The notes beneath the pieces are model-generated. The model was not told the origin of the DNA. It saw nothing but the letters and a program-made list of their open reading frames with translations, and did no database searches. From Durusdinium trenchii (taxonomy: Eukaryota > Sar > Dinophyceae > Suessiales > Symbiodiniaceae): a stretch of DNA of 64,000 nt. Made by a program: the position numbers and the translations under genes. Shown piece after piece: positions 1-11,602 of this stretch; the first letter of the stretch is position 1; each line of letters opens with the position of its first letter. The stretch spans positions 237,493 through 301,492 of the forward strand of contig CAXAMN010005336.1 in assembly GCA_963970005.1 (NCBI GenBank), written 5' to 3'.

Positions 1-147
1 TTCGTCTTCGGAGAATTCGTCTGCGGAAAGCGTCTTCGGGGTCTAATCCGTCTTTGGGGGCTAATTCGTCTTCGGAGAATTCGTCTGCGGAAAGTGTCTT
101 CAGGGTCTAATTCGTCTTCGGAGAATTCGTCTGCGGAAATCGTCTTC
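1..147. repeat. Short tandem repeat, three copies
   Basis: A core beginning TTCGTCTTCGGAGAATTCGT and running on with CTGCGGAAA starts at 1, 65 and 111. The copies are near-identical and are separated by related filler (GTCTTCGGGGTCTAAT-like). The array is cut by the window edge, so its full extent is unknown. No coding signal was seen in it. Confidence 0.8.
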
Positions 148-457
148 ACATTGCGGGAGGAGAGGTGGCTGTGCTTGAATGTGTCTTCGTAATGTGTCTT
201 CGTCTGCGGGTGGAAAAGTGGGACCCCCACAGCGGCTGCAATGTTTTATTAAATGAGTCTTCTTTTCATAGTTTGGAGCGTAGACGATTGTGAGGGATGT
301 CAAACTCCCAGAGTTTAAGGCTTGAGCCTTGCGCTGATGGCGGTAAGACCCGCGTGTTTACGCAACAGCCTGCCAACGATTCTCTGTGATGTTTGATTGA
401 CTCACTAGTCTCTAGCTCACTCCTTTTCCCAAAAGGTTGAACAAATTCGAGTGAACC

Positions 458-2356
458 CTAAGGGCGGCACTGTTTGCACGCCGGAAGGTCGGCATAGTTT
501 GTATCTGCCGGGATCTCGTCGAAGTTCTGGGTGTGTTTCCTCCCACACTTGAAGCGGTGACAATCAGCTTCCGAGATGACATGTACGACCCCGGAGTGAA
601 GGTGAATGCGCAAACGTTTCAACACGTCCAAGGTCACCCCATTCCAGTTGGTGCTCACACCGGTCGAAGCGGGAGTCCGCCCAATGTCACCCTCGACGAT
701 GTCATCTTCGCTCTCCTCTCCTTGATGCGTCTCCTCACCTGCGATGTTCATGGCCGGTCGTTCGGCTCGACTTGCATCAGGCTTGAACACATGATGTCGG
801 ACGTCGTAGAACATCTTATGGACAGTCGTCTGAAGGCGAGTCAGTTCGTCCCTGGCATATGTGACTGCACTCTGACTGTCTCGGGAAAGATGGTGGCCCA
901 ACAACAACCGATCAGCTACTGGCAAATAGTTTCCTTTCGAAGCCCACGATAGCAAAGTGACTTTAAGCGAATGGCAACCTACACCATCCAGTGTGTCAGC
1001 TTTGAACCCTGAGGACAACAAAAACTCGTGCAAGTATAAATAAGCCTCCCCGGTCGTCATACGCCTACGTGTTGCTGATCTCCGAATAAGCCGGCAATGA
1101 TGGATCCAAACCCAACTGAGCCTTCTGCCTCTCCACGCTTGCCTCCCAAGAAAGCGCCCCAGGCTGAGCAATGGAAGGAGGCTCTTCTTGCGCTCTTCGG
1201 TGAGGCCAGTTTTGAACGATTTGGATTCAGCTTCAACCAACTCAAGAGATTCGTGGAAGGTCACCTCAAGCTTGTGAAGATGGATTGAATCACCAAAACG
1301 TGAACAACTGCCCAAACACAGAAGAAAATGTCCTGCAATGATCCTCCAATGTGGGTAGGGAGCAAAGTTGGCCACATTCTCCAAAGCCACAATCATCTTC
1401 ACTGACAAAGGCGCCGCCTGTTGCAAGACACGTTTCTCACTCAGCATTGCCCGCGCAGCGCCCCGCACTCGTGATGAAAGAATATCCTCAAGTGGGTAGC
1501 CTAGCAGTCCAATCTGATGGCGCAGGAAGGTCCATGCTTGAAGAAAACTGGTTGCTGTCGTCGGTGCTCCGTGTTCCTTCAAAAACTGCATGTACCTGTA
1601 CACTGTACTCTCAGAAGAACCAATGATGGCCCCCACTCTATTATCTTCACACCACGATTTGAAGCGCCACAGTGATGCTGACCTCTTGACCAATGTAGCT
1701 GTTGACTTGCCCTCAAAAGCATCATTGAAAGAACATTCCCATTGCTGTTCACTTTGTAAAAAGCGGACTGCAGACACCAGGCAACGTCCAAGCTTGCTAC
1801 CATCAGGATCGTCAAGTACAATGGCCTTGAATTTCTTCAATGCCTCCCATTTCACCTGGTCGTCAGTCTTCATCATGCACGTCAACCTCAACCGCTTGGC
1901 TGCCAACAAGCTCACCGCCCCTGGTTCAGGCATTGGCGGACTAGCGCACTGGGGTGTCACCAGAGCCGGTACCAATCCAACAAAAGACGGCTTGAAGAAC
2001 CTCGAAGTATCCATCCACTTAGCGGATGGCGCCTCCAATCCAGGAAAGGACATCAGCTTGATGGAATGACTTCTTTGAAGTTTCAACCAAGCATCGAAGA
2101 TCGAAGGCTGCATGACCAAGCACGGAGATTGTTCTGGCAGTGGTACTCTCTGAGTTGCATGCATCTCAGAGGCGACAAGGAAATGACTACTGCTCGATTT
2201 GGTGTGTTCTCGAGTTTCGCTTGGTAACGATGCACCTCGTAAGAAGTCCTCCATGACATCCCTAGCATGTTCCGATAACTCCAGAGCATGTTCCGAAATC
2301 TCTCGAGCATGTTCTGATGACACCGACTTCACCTCCTCAAGGTCGGACGAGTCCAT
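458..2356 (-). CDS. Tyrosine recombinase-like protein (dinoflagellate family)
   Basis: A 632-residue reading frame that resembles tyrosine recombinases (DNA strand cutting and rejoining through a tyrosine-DNA link, as in Crypton- and DIRS-type mobile elements). The catalytic set is visible in order: R353 in C-S-R-F-G-D, H462 and K465 in H-S-L-K (the usual HxxR with Lys for Arg), H488 in L-G-H-H, and the candidate nucleophile Y500 in V-T-Y-A-R-D. The N-terminus has 7-residue repeats of S-E-H-A-x-E-L around residues 13-32, a possible short coiled coil. The C-terminus has a C/H cluster (C-H-R-F-K-C-G-R-K-H, then C-K-Q-C) like a zinc-binding tail. Between about 1151 and 1045 the frame reads unnatural Arg/Trp-rich sequence, while another minus frame gives more sensible residues (S-W-E-A-S-V-E-R-Q-K, P-A-Y-S-E). 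Two offsetting indels have therefore probably scrambled about 30 residues, and the copy may be inactive although no stop interrupts it. The ATG at 2356 is the only N-terminal start considered. No terminal repeats of a mobile element were found. Confidence 0.72.
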   Translation of the reverse strand: MDSSDLEEVKSVSSEHAREISEHALELSEHARDVMEDFLRGASLPSETREHTKSSSSHFLVASEMHATQRVPLPEQSPCLVMQPSIFDAWLKLQRSHSIKLMSFPGLEAPSAKWMDTSRFFKPSFVGLVPALVTPQCASPPMPEPGAVSLLAAKRLRLTCMMKTDDQVKWEALKKFKAIVLDDPDGSKLGRCLVSAVRFLQSEQQWECSFNDAFEGKSTATLVKRSASLWRFKSWCEDNRVGAIIGSSESTVYRYMQFLKEHGAPTTATSFLQAWTFLRHQIGLLGYPLEDILSSRVRGAARAMLSEKRVLQQAAPLSVKMIVALENVANFAPYPHWRIIAGHFLLCLGSCSRFGDSIHLHKLEVTFHESLELVEAESKSFKTGLTEERKKSLLPLLSLGRFLGRQAWRGRRLSWVWIHHCRLIRRSATRRRMTTGEAYLYLHEFLLSSGFKADTLDGVGCHSLKVTLLSWASKGNYLPVADRLLLGHHLSRDSQSAVTYARDELTRLQTTVHKMFYDVRHHVFKPDASRAERPAMNIAGEETHQGEESEDDIVEGDIGRTPASTGVSTNWNGVTLDVLKRLRIHLHSGVVHVISEADCHRFKCGRKHTQNFDEIPADTNYADLPACKQCRP

Positions 2357-2700
2357 GTCCCCCGCGCCCCATGAAGATCAGAGAGTTATTTTTAAACCCT
2401 CCTCGCCCTCGCCAGCCAGTGCTGCGCGGGTTTAGATGAAAGTGAGGTCTAAGATTACATACACACGTATGCATGAGACCTTTTAGTTTTTCCCAAAGAA
2501 GGTAATTTTTCTTTTTGAAATTTTAAAGTATAGTAAAGTGAAGCACAAGCATATGAGTTGGTAAAAACGTTCATTGTACACAAGTACAAAGCACACAACT
2601 CACATACAAGTTTACACTAAACATTACAAAGGTGAGTTCAATACTCAAACCACTTACCCCGTGCTAAGATGCACTGTGAACACCGAAAAGACGGTTTGAT
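2357..2700. other. Intergenic, no gene seen
   Basis: AT-richer spacer between the recombinase and the LINE fragment. No coding signal, RNA gene or clear repeat was recognised. Confidence 0.6.
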
Positions 2701-2733
2701 CCCTTCCAGGGAGCTGCACCTTCACGGTGACCA

Positions 2734-3795
2734 ATGGTGTCCCAGCTGGAGGCACCCCTGCTTGCCAAAGCAGTCCTCGCACCGGCCCTGCAACCATGGC
2801 AGCAAGCACACCCAGCCATTCACCTCTCTAGCTGGGTGGATGATGTTGGCTTCGACACCGCCAGTCGCACGCCACTCCAGGCAGCAAAGGACTCTGTTGC
2901 TGCGTATCGGGATCTTCACAGCAGACTGCTGCAACTTGGCCTCCAAGTCAATCCCAAGAAGACAGCCTTTGTTGCCACAGACAAAGCCACGGAGAAAGAA
3001 CTTCGCGCTCTGTTGAAAGCAGATGAACCACAGGTGGCACCAGTCATGAGGGATCTGGGCATCGATCATCAGGCAGCCCGACAGAGGCGAATCCCGGTCA
3101 TGAAACAGCGCATCAAGAAGGCCACAGCCCGCAAAGTCAAGCTGAGAAGTTTAAAAATTCCTGCACTTAAAGTTCGACTGAGACTGCACCGAGGGGGCAT
3201 TCAGCCAGTGGCTTTGTGGGGTGTCGAAAGTCAGGGATTGGCACCACGCTACAGAGCAGCACTGGGCCACCACACAGGAGGGCTCCTCGATGTCACCTAC
3301 GACATCCATGCCAAGCGCTACATCGATCCCAGTGACCAAGTCCTGATCCAGCACATCAAAGCCATCCACCACCTCGTCCAAGCCTGGCCACCAGACCAGA
3401 TCCAGGCCTTGGAGCAGGCATGGCGCCAGACCCACCAACAGCTCCAGGAGAAACAGTACCCCTGGTACACTGTGCGTGGGCCTCTTGCTGCCACCATTGT
3501 CCACCTCCTTGAATGGGGATGGCAACCATCAGAGCTACTTCATTGGACCAGGCCTGAAACCAAGCTGCTCCTTGCCCAAGAGTTGCACCTCCAGTCTCCA
3601 TGGTTGCAACTAGAGCGCACCCTCACCCAGGAAGCCCAATGGCAACGGACTTCCAGGCTGGCCAGTAAACAGCACTACCAGAACCTGCTCACAGGATTGG
3701 ACTGGCACACCTACCGACAAGTGCGCAAACAGTTCAAACAGCAGCAGCAGCACCACCTGGACACATGGGTACAAGCCGCCCTCCAATTTCCGTGA
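2734..3795 (+). pseudogene. LINE reverse transcriptase, palm to thumb fragment
   Basis: This 353-residue frame carries the RT motif C region as S-S-W-V-D-D-V-G-F-D, with the catalytic Asp pair at 2839-2844. It is followed by the usual downstream pattern (L-G-L-Q-V-N-P-K-K-T, then a thumb-like helical region rich in Gln and Leu). Motifs A and B, which should lie upstream, are absent or ruined: in the same frame a stop lies only a few codons before the ATG at 2734, so this ATG is not a real start but the first Met after the break. The frame ends in a stop at 3793-3795, while protein similarity continues at once in the next frame. This points to a one-base insertion near 3785-3791 (AATTTCC). Confidence 0.72.
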
Positions 3796-5188
3796 TGCAC
3801 ACCAAACCAGGAGCTGCCCTTTGTGCGGAGTCCCTGCAACCCCGAAGCACATTCTTTGGTTGTGCGGGTGGCACAAAACACAAAGCCACGACCCAATGCC
3901 GCCAGAATGGATGAACAGGATCACCAGTCAAGAGGAAGAGCCCTTGTGGGCACATGGGTGGATTCCACTTGAACCACAAGAGACACGCACGCAAGAGCAT
4001 CCTGTCCAAGGCCATGGATGTTGGGCTGGTCTGCCAATCATCCCTCTCCAACAACACAGCGGATGGGCCTTCACTTTGGATGCCACTCCATCCACGTATG
4101 ACCTCAGAAGCCAAATGTGGATTTATGGCCTATGTGCACACACCATGGCACTGAAGCAACTAAAGCGCCTGGGTACGCTCACTGGAGCCCCCCAGGGCAG
4201 CCAGACCAAAGTCCGAGCACTCCTGACAGGACTTGTGACCCTTGCCAACCAAACTGCTGATCAGGTCAAGGTCATTGTGCAGCTCGCCATTGTTTGGGAG
4301 GCATGGCACCACCCGAAGCACCGAGGCCCGTACATGGACATCCTTGCTGAAGTACCACCCCAGGACTTCCAACGAGTCACGGTACTTTACATCAGCAAGA
4401 ACACCAGGACACCAGATGCACCAGCCAATGAGCCACAACTTCGAAAGCGGCAAAGGGACTCTGCCTTTGCTGCCTGGGAGCGGGCCAAAACCTTCTACGA
4501 CGCCAAGCAAGAAGAATGGCAGGAGACCCTGGATCAGGACCACAAGCTGATCTATGAGCACGCAGTCAGTCGACTGAGCAAGATCTTTGCAGACAACATG
4601 CACTATGTGCACCAAAAGGCACCCAGGCACCAAGGAAAGCAAACCAAACAGTACAAAAAGGAGCTGGTGAATCGGCGCCGCAAACCGTGGGACGCCAACC
4701 ACCACCACTGGGAGCCCCATCAACGAAGCGGCTATCAATGCCGCAGGTGCGGCATCAGAATGCACCAAACTCTCACAGCAGAAGTCTTGGAGGCAAGGTT
4801 GACAGAAGAGTGTCCACAGATGCAGATCGAGGAGGGGCCTAGCACTGCAGAACCCTCAGCACCACTGCCCAAGAAGCTCACCAGAGCACAACAAATCAAG
4901 GGCCTCCTGGGGCAACAACCGGGTCACCCAACACCCGGTCACCACCAGCTTGCCGAAACAACTGGCTACCTGAAATGCCTGGTCTGTGGCATCAACATCC
5001 ACAAGAGAGTCAATGAAGAAGAACTTCATCCAGAGCACCTGCGTCAACCAGGCCTTCACAGCAGCCCATCAGGGGCACCCAAGCCATGCGCTTTGGCAAG
5101 TTGGAGAGAGGGTGAAATGCACTCAGTGTGGCACCCAATGGAATCTGGACGGCCAGCAACGCATCATAGCCACTCAAGCACTCCATAA
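3788..5188 (+). pseudogene. LINE ORF2 continuation: zinc finger, RNase H-like region, zinc modules
   Basis: In the frame shifted by one base the protein continues with C-P-L-C...H...C (C-x2-C-x7-H-x4-C, from 3815), a zinc finger often placed after the RT of such elements. A region near 4065-4480 resembles RNase H: F-T-L-D-A-T-P near its start, V-x-V-I-V-Q-L-A-I-V-W-E-A-W in the middle, and Y-I-S-K-N-T followed by N-E-P-Q-L-R-K-R-Q-R-D-S-A-F-A-A at its end. The acidic residues do not all match, so activity is doubtful. Two cysteine modules follow, G-Y-Q-C-R-R-C-G (about 4732) and G-Y-L-K-C-L-V-C-G (about 4968). The frame is lost near 5025, where the natural sequence moves to the next frame. 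Confidence 0.62.
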
Positions 5189-5396
5189 ACCGTGCAGAGG
5201 CGCCGGCACCAAGGGATCCACGCCAATCAACGAGTACTTCAAAAAGAAGGATTCCTCCAGCAGCCAAAGTCCAGAGACCGCACCACAAGCAACAGCACCC
5301 GCAGCAGCTCAGCCCACACCAAGGAGGCTCAGCTTTCAGACCGCCCTTGATGCCAAGGAACAAGAAGAACCCACAGCATGTCTGCTTTGGCCATGA
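5025..5396 (+). pseudogene. LINE ORF2 C-terminus with third zinc module
   Basis: After a second frame change the C-terminal part reads on with F-I-Q-S-T-C-V-N-Q-A-F-T, then a third cysteine module, R-V-K-C-T-Q-C-G-T-Q-W-N-L (about 5110) with a trailing Cys. A Ser/Pro/Ala/Gln-rich tail follows and stops at 5394-5396. The three modules share the plan C-x2-C-G, an aromatic or His, about 25 residues, then Cys, so they look like tandem copies of one nucleic-acid-binding unit. This is the end of the same LINE protein, not a separate gene. Confidence 0.6.
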
Positions 5397-5587
5397 ACCC
5401 CAGCCGAACAGCAGACGATGAGCCAGATAACCAAGATGACCAACATGGCTATGCTGTGGAGTACTTCTGAAGCTGGCGACCTGCCCAAGGCCTTCTGAAC
5501 TGTCTGAAGCCTAGCGCTGAGCCCGGACGGCCAAAGGCCCTCACCAACCGGCCAAAAAGGCTGAAACATAAGCAACTCTAGGAAAAA

Positions 5588-5680
5588 ATACATACATACA
5601 TACATACCTACCTACCTACCTACCTACCATGACATACATATCATTACACACATACATACATACATACATACATACACAAA
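5588..5680. repeat. CATA/CTAC microsatellite, probable LINE tail
   Basis: Tandem CATA units, then CTAC units, then CATA units again, directly after the LINE 3' end (its stop is at 5396). Many LINEs end in a short tandem repeat instead of poly(A), which makes this the likely 3' tail. Confidence 0.7.
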
Positions 5681-5689
5681 TACGCCAAA

Positions 5690-8600
5690 GAGATCGTACC
5701 TCTCCTCGCGTCGCTGCATGCTGTCCAGATGCTGGCTGAAGTGGGCAATGTTGTTCTCCAGTCCCTGGACACTGTATGGAGCTGCCACGCCCTCGCTGGG
5801 GCATTGCCTAGAGGCCCGCCAAAGCGCGATTGAACAAAAGCAAAAACCATCCAAAAAGCAAGCCCTGACGTTGACAGAGATGACAAAAGAGAAGGCACAA
5901 GTTTGTCAATCAGTTTGTCATCCATTTAACCCAGGTCCACCTCCACCGCGTGGGTTATTGGGCAGGGCGAAGAAACGGTACGCAGGAATCACAACGCGAT
6001 GCATTGTCGAGCAGGAAACTCTAGACAAACAGTACGCGCTGGGGCTTTGTAGGTGTTATGACGTGAAGGAGCAGTACACGCTGGAGCATAGTGAAACAAG
6101 TCAATGTGTTGATGCAAGGTCAGAATGCCTATGGGCCTATTGCATGCCACTGGGTACAGGAAGTGTCGCAAATCAGGATTCAACAGGAAAACAAAGAATC
6201 TATGGGATCCTCGAGCCTGTGCAGGAATCCTGCCCCTTTCCTGCACCTGATCTTCACAAAAACGGGACCAGCACAAAAACCCCAGACTTTTACCATCTAT
6301 GCCTCTACGCGGACACATTGAGATCTGCAATTTGCTTTACTTCATTGCGCGCTAAGTTGTGAAACATTTGAAAGCCTTGAATAAGAAGAAAAACACTAGA
6401 TTATCACTATGTTTGAATGGGTTTGACAAATAATGACGCTGCCAACCTGTGACTACAGTCATCTAGATCGAGACCATTAGGGGATCAAAATCTAAAGCGC
6501 TCATATGCTTGAAGATATGTTCAAGCTTTGGAAGTAGGAATCGCACGGAGGATTCTGTACAATTTTGGTTCTTACTTCCCTCGATTATTCCCCTGTTTGA
6601 TGTGTAGTCTGGACCCGGCTGTTGCATGTTCTCTATATAAAGCACATTTGCGTGTACGTGGGCGTGGCACGCCGTTTTCCAAACCAGGTTGAAGGTCCCC
6701 TCACAAATACCGGTAGGTTTGCAAAAATGTTTCGTGTCTGTGTGTGTGCGTTATTTGTTCTCGGGGTGAAGGTTGAGTGTGCCATGGGTTGGTTCGCTGC
6801 AGTAACGGATGCCACTGAAGGGTTTTTTCAACTGCTAAAATTGGTCAAACCTGAAAACAGCCCGAAAACGAAAAAAAACATTCCACTTAGCCGGTATCCG
6901 TGCCTATGAATCTCAACGTGCCACGAGCCAACTCCAAGGCAGACCAATTGAATCGGTTCAAAAATAGAGCAGGGCGGCAAAAACTGTGTTTGCAATCTTG
7001 CCAAGATGCTGAAAGGAACCTAAGTTTGCAAGTCGCGGTCGCAAGTCGCATGCACAGATTTGCCACTTATTGCCGGCAGTCCCGCGGGTGCTTATACAAC
7101 ATATTGCAACCAAATAGGAAAAACAGTTGTTTCTTGGAACGCCGCAATGGCCAAGGATAAAAAGGCACCTGCTCCACCCGGCTCTTCGTCTCCTCGTCTC
7201 GCTGCCCATCTGCTGCTAAGGAACTCATGCACATGTTGGCCATCGCCTGTGCACGTCAACAGCTGTAAGGGCGAACACGGCGAAGCCGAAGCACGATGAA
7301 ACCAAAGACGGCACAATCAAGCATGTGGCGTTCTGCTTTAGGACTGGTGACATCCGGTTCCAATTTTACACCAATACGCCAACATAAGACCTGGCTGGCA
7401 GCCCAAGCTCCAAAGCGCACACTGCCATAGACATCTACCTACCTAAAAGCGGCGGCTTCCGAAAGCGCTTACTGCCATCAACACCTGGCAGCTACACCCT
7501 GCAGCGGCGCCAAAACCCTGCCATTTTTCGGCCCGCATTCCGATCGCAACTTGCGCCTGCGCTGAAACCGGGCGCTGGTCGCAACCGCTCACCCTGTAAA
7601 TCCTTGGGCTCTGCACCCCTGCGACTTCTTGGAGCCAGGCCAAGCTCTTACTTATTGCAGCCTCGCCGTGGTGCTTTGAGGCCAGCTCCGAAACCCTGGA
7701 ACTCTGGAACCACGCGTTGGTCACAACTTTGGGTGGAAAGTGGAAATTTGTTATTCCTGCAAGTTGTGGCCCCTGGCATTGCGCGGCCAAAGTTCCAGCT
7801 TCAGCTGGCGACTTCAAGTATGCGCGGTGAGCCTTCTCGTTCAAAATGAGGTCTGGGACTTACGCCGGCCCAACGCTCTTTATGAAGGGCGGTTCACAAC
7901 TCAAACACGACATTTTGCACACTGAAGTTGGCGAAGCACACGGTCTACGCATGATTGCTGGACATTGCGGCGGAAGGGCGGCGCAGCATCCACAAAAGAA
8001 AGCCTGCATCCACCACCTGAGTGGCTGAAAGCGATGCTGAAATCGCACTGTAGCCGTTGGCGTTTCTGATGTGAAGGCAAGTCGCCTGCTTTTAAGAGCC
8101 TTCTCATAGTCTCATAGGCCTCCGCAGTTTGATCCTGATCTTCACGAGCGCTATCGCACGCTATCGGTCACCTGTCACCCTGGAAAATATGTCTCAGCAT
8201 GAACTTCTCAAGGCGCCATCCACCTCAAATAGAGTGGCTGGTGAAGAATTCAATCCGCGCGATGAGCTTGGTAATGGCACTGGGCCTGGGCACGGTTGAA
8301 CAACCTAGAAAAATGATGATCTCGCCTGACCAGAAAGCATTGACATTGCCAGCCTGTCTCCGGACCCTCAAGGGCGGCTTTGATACCAGGAGCCGCACAC
8401 ACACACACACTAATCACATGGCTTTCAACTCCCGACCACCTCCCTAAGCTTGACGGGAACACCTTCTGCTAGCCATAAAACGCATTGGCACGCGGCCATC
8501 GCCTTTGCGGGACATTGCGAGACCACTGTCCACCGCAAGCCAGATTCAGGGCGCCCATCAGCAAAACTGCAGCCCTTCTAGGTCCCATCGTTCCCCCTGA

Positions 8601-11095
8601 CTCACCGTCAGTCAAGGAAAACAATTGCTAGCAGCGGTTCCGTGTCAAAAGTGAACCACTTCTTGCTGCGCCTCGTCGCTCGTCAGCGTGACCGGCTATT
8701 CTATTCTGAGGACAAGTTCGTCAGTCAAGTGTGAAAGTGCATGGTAGCTCTTGTTGGTGCAATTGGCATCTCCGTTGCCATCTCCTTTTCCTGTCCTTCC
8801 CTGTCTCTCACGTCATGCTTTTCCGAAAATTTCCTGCAAGCCACCCTTGTTCAAGCGGTTCTTCGTCGCGAGCACCAACAGTCTTGGCCCAAGTCAGGGC
8901 GGTCCTGTTCATCAGCAAAATGTCCTTTTTCCCTTGTCTTTCTGCGCCCTTGGCTTCTCAAAGAACTCCTTCCTCCGTCGCACTTTGCTTGAACGTTTCC
9001 CTCCAACACCACTTGGTAACATGAAGTTATCAACTGAAATCTTGGTACAAAGCAAATCTCGGCGAAGCTCATTTGTTGCCTATTGCTGAAGAAGCCTTGC
9101 ATTTCATATTGCAAATCTTCCGTAGGCCGTGTCTTTTTACTAGGGCTGTCCTTTGAGCCCTGATAACAAAAGCTTTCACAGTACACAAATATGTAATGGT
9201 TCTTACCCTTCACAAAGTCGATTTGATTTGATACGTTTAGAGATTAGAGGCTGAAGAAGTTTGCTTGTAATTGGTTTTCTTTCTTCTTGTTCTTCCTTCA
9301 TTTTTTTAGCACAAACTGATGAGTACACATAGGCCCAATACGCTTCCAGCAGCGGCCTGATCTACAAAGTTGATGAATACACATCGTCCTCCCCAGCCTT
9401 CACTCACGTCCTGGGTCCAAAGACGGCATGCTCGCGATCAATCCTGTCATATCCTGTTTGGCTTTGTTGCCCAAGTTGCGGGAGGCATGTAAAAGAAGTT
9501 GTAGGTGCCAATGAAACCCCAAGAGTCCAACTGGCGCCTGTTCGGTGTCAAGAGCGAATCTGCTCCACGCTTCAGAAGCCATGGGTTTCAACATTCTACG
9601 TGAATTCCGAGCGAGCGCATCCTTCTTGCCTGAAACTTTCAGCATCCGTTTGCTCCGGAATCTGAGAGATCATCAAGGTGGTGATGCCCATCATTGGCAT
9701 CAAACTCGGAATGCCGGGATGATGCAAGGACAAGCACACTGCAAGGGTTTGCTGAGGCTTTGTAGAACTTGGGGCATGCCTGTTACTCCCACTGCAAGAA
9801 CTGCATTCCCGCTTCATGCCTCCCTAGGACCTGCTTGCTCAAGTTGCTGATGCTACCTGCGTATTGCTAGGCGTCCCGCTTTTGGTCCAGTTCCTCCAGC
9901 ACTTCAAGCGGTGGAAGCACAAAACATAAACCCATGCGCAGTCAATTCTTGACGCCTGCATCCGGCGCGATGAATCAAAGCTAGAACTCCCTGACCTGAA
10001 CGGCGCAAACACTATAAAATGACCGCCCTGCTGCACCTGACTCACTTGTATCATACCACCCATGCTCTCCAAGGCACATTGGAGCGGGGAAAGCCTGCGG
10101 CAGAACAGAACATACACACCCACCGACAACCCATGCGTCGCGCAAAGTCTTCTTCCCGGCGAATTGTCTGACTCCAAGTTAAACAGTTGGAGTGTCCAGT
10201 ACTGAATGTTAAACCTTCCAGTTTCAACTACCCTCGCTGGCCTCTGCATCTTTCCTGAACGCGGCACAGCTGGGCATGGCTAGAGATGGTTGGGCGGCTA
10301 CTTTGTTTTCTGCAGCACTGAGGCCATAGCCGCAACTCGGAACTTGGCCGGGTTGTTGCCTCCATTGACTCGGGGTCCTCCTGCAAGAAAACAACAAATT
10401 TCGCACATCGAAGGTTTTGGTTTGTTCCAAACATTTAGTATGCCTGTGTATGCCCTGAAAGTTTTTGACCCAACATGTGCTGGTCGCATTTCTGAGCGCG
10501 CTGAGTTTGGTTTCTGTAAGATCTTTAAGTTTGGATGCAGTGCAATCCCTGTCGGCATTCGTGCTCACTGAGTTGTCTTTTGGCTGTTGTGCTCACTGAG
10601 TCCTTTATTTTGAGCATCGCAAACATAAATTCTTTCGGCCAAATAATGCTTTAGGAATACCAAGGAGGGTCCAAAAGTTGACTATTTTAGAAGTGCTCAA
10701 CTCTGGGGTTGCGTGTTCTCTGCCAGTCTGGGCTGCCTCGGGAGAGTGAAAATATACATTGCATAAGTAGCTTTTGCGGCCGTGGACTCGCACATGCCCC
10801 GTGAAAGCACTCCATTCTGCACGGCCCTCGGTTACTGTCAAGAAAGATTGCTTCATCTCCAAGCTCATGCGATGTGCCTAGTGCTACGGCTGTACCCAAC
10901 GTGACCTATTCAAACCATGCCACGTGAGCTCACACTTCGGCTTAGGGGGCGCTCTCAGGGTAGGTCCGGGCAAAGACTTGGCGTGCAAGAGGAGGTGATG
11001 GGGCAACATCGGGCAAAGAGTAATGTTGTGGGGCGAAGCTGACATCGCAGCCACACCGAAGGGGTAGAAATACAAAGTAGAAGACATAGGGTCTG
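5690..11095. other. Long gene-poor stretch
   Basis: No supported gene was found over about 5.4 kb. Short open frames occur on both strands (for example 5718-6362 plus and 7443-7844 minus) but show no family resemblance, no biased composition and no exon pattern. A short (AC)n run lies near 8394-8412. The stretch may hold decayed repeats that cannot be recognised by eye. Confidence 0.5.
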
Positions 11096-11099
11096 GGGG

Positions 11100-11156
11100 G
11101 GGGTGCCCTTTTTCGCTCTGCTTCCGGGAGGAGTTGGAGGTGAAAAAGGGCACCCC
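11100..11156. repeat. Perfect 15-bp inverted repeat (hairpin 1)
   Basis: GGGGTGCCCTTTTTC at 11100-11114 and its exact reverse complement at 11142-11156, with a 27-base loop. The same arm recurs through the next 2 kb. Confidence 0.85.
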
Positions 11157-11435
11157 TCAAGAAGTGAGGCGCGCTTGCCGGCGGCGTGTTGCGAATCAGT
11201 GAGCAGAGACGGCGGTGGGGGTTCATGTGCGAGGCAATGGGTAGGGTAGGTGAGGAGATAGTTATTTATAAAATGTGTGTATAGGTAGAGTGGACAAAGA
11301 GCAGCCGGAAGGGGTGAGGTTGATATTGGAGCGACTGGAGTGTGTAAGATGAAGTGGTAGGCTAACATTATGGATGAAGTTGGCATCGCAGGTACGCGAG
11401 AGGAGGTAGAAACAGATGGTAGAAGTAAAACGGGT

Positions 11436-11468
11436 GGTGCTCTTTTTCGTCAGGTGAAAAAGGGCACC
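11436..11468. repeat. 13-bp inverted repeat (hairpin 2)
   Basis: GGTGCTCTTTTTC at 11436-11448 and GAAAAAGGGCACC at 11456-11468, with one mismatch and a 7-base loop. It is a tighter version of hairpin 1 and lies in similar flanking sequence. Confidence 0.8.
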
Positions 11469-11561
11469 CTCAAAGATTTTATGTGAGTTCGTCAGCTGCG
11501 TGTTGGTAATGAGTGACCAGAGACAGTCGTGGGCGATGCTATCGGTAGGCTTTCCTGAGGA

Positions 11562-11602
11562 CACACATATACATATATATATACATATATATATATATGT
11601 AT
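11562..11602. repeat. AC/TA microsatellite
   Basis: A short ACAC run followed by about 35 bases of alternating TA with CATA interruptions. Similar TA runs occur at about 13398-13424 and 13508-13524. Confidence 0.85.

Larger units (their letters stand above)
2700..5680 (+). mobile_element. 5'-truncated LINE-type retrotransposon
   Basis: Three plus-strand frames together give the C-terminal part of a non-LTR retrotransposon ORF2 protein: RT palm, connection, zinc finger, RNase H-like region and three zinc modules. They are followed by a short 3' untranslated stretch and a CATA/CTAC simple-repeat tail. The RT fingers and any endonuclease are missing, as expected for the 5' truncation common in LINE insertion. 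Two frame changes (about 3788 and 5025) show that the copy is dead. No target-site duplication was identified. Confidence 0.75.

Noticed and set aside
5718-6362. 214-codon plus-strand open frame
   Set aside because: No family features, mixed Cys/Pro/Gln composition, no exon signals; likely chance.
7443-7844. 133-codon minus-strand open frame
   Set aside because: No recognisable motif and no supporting context; left as non-coding.
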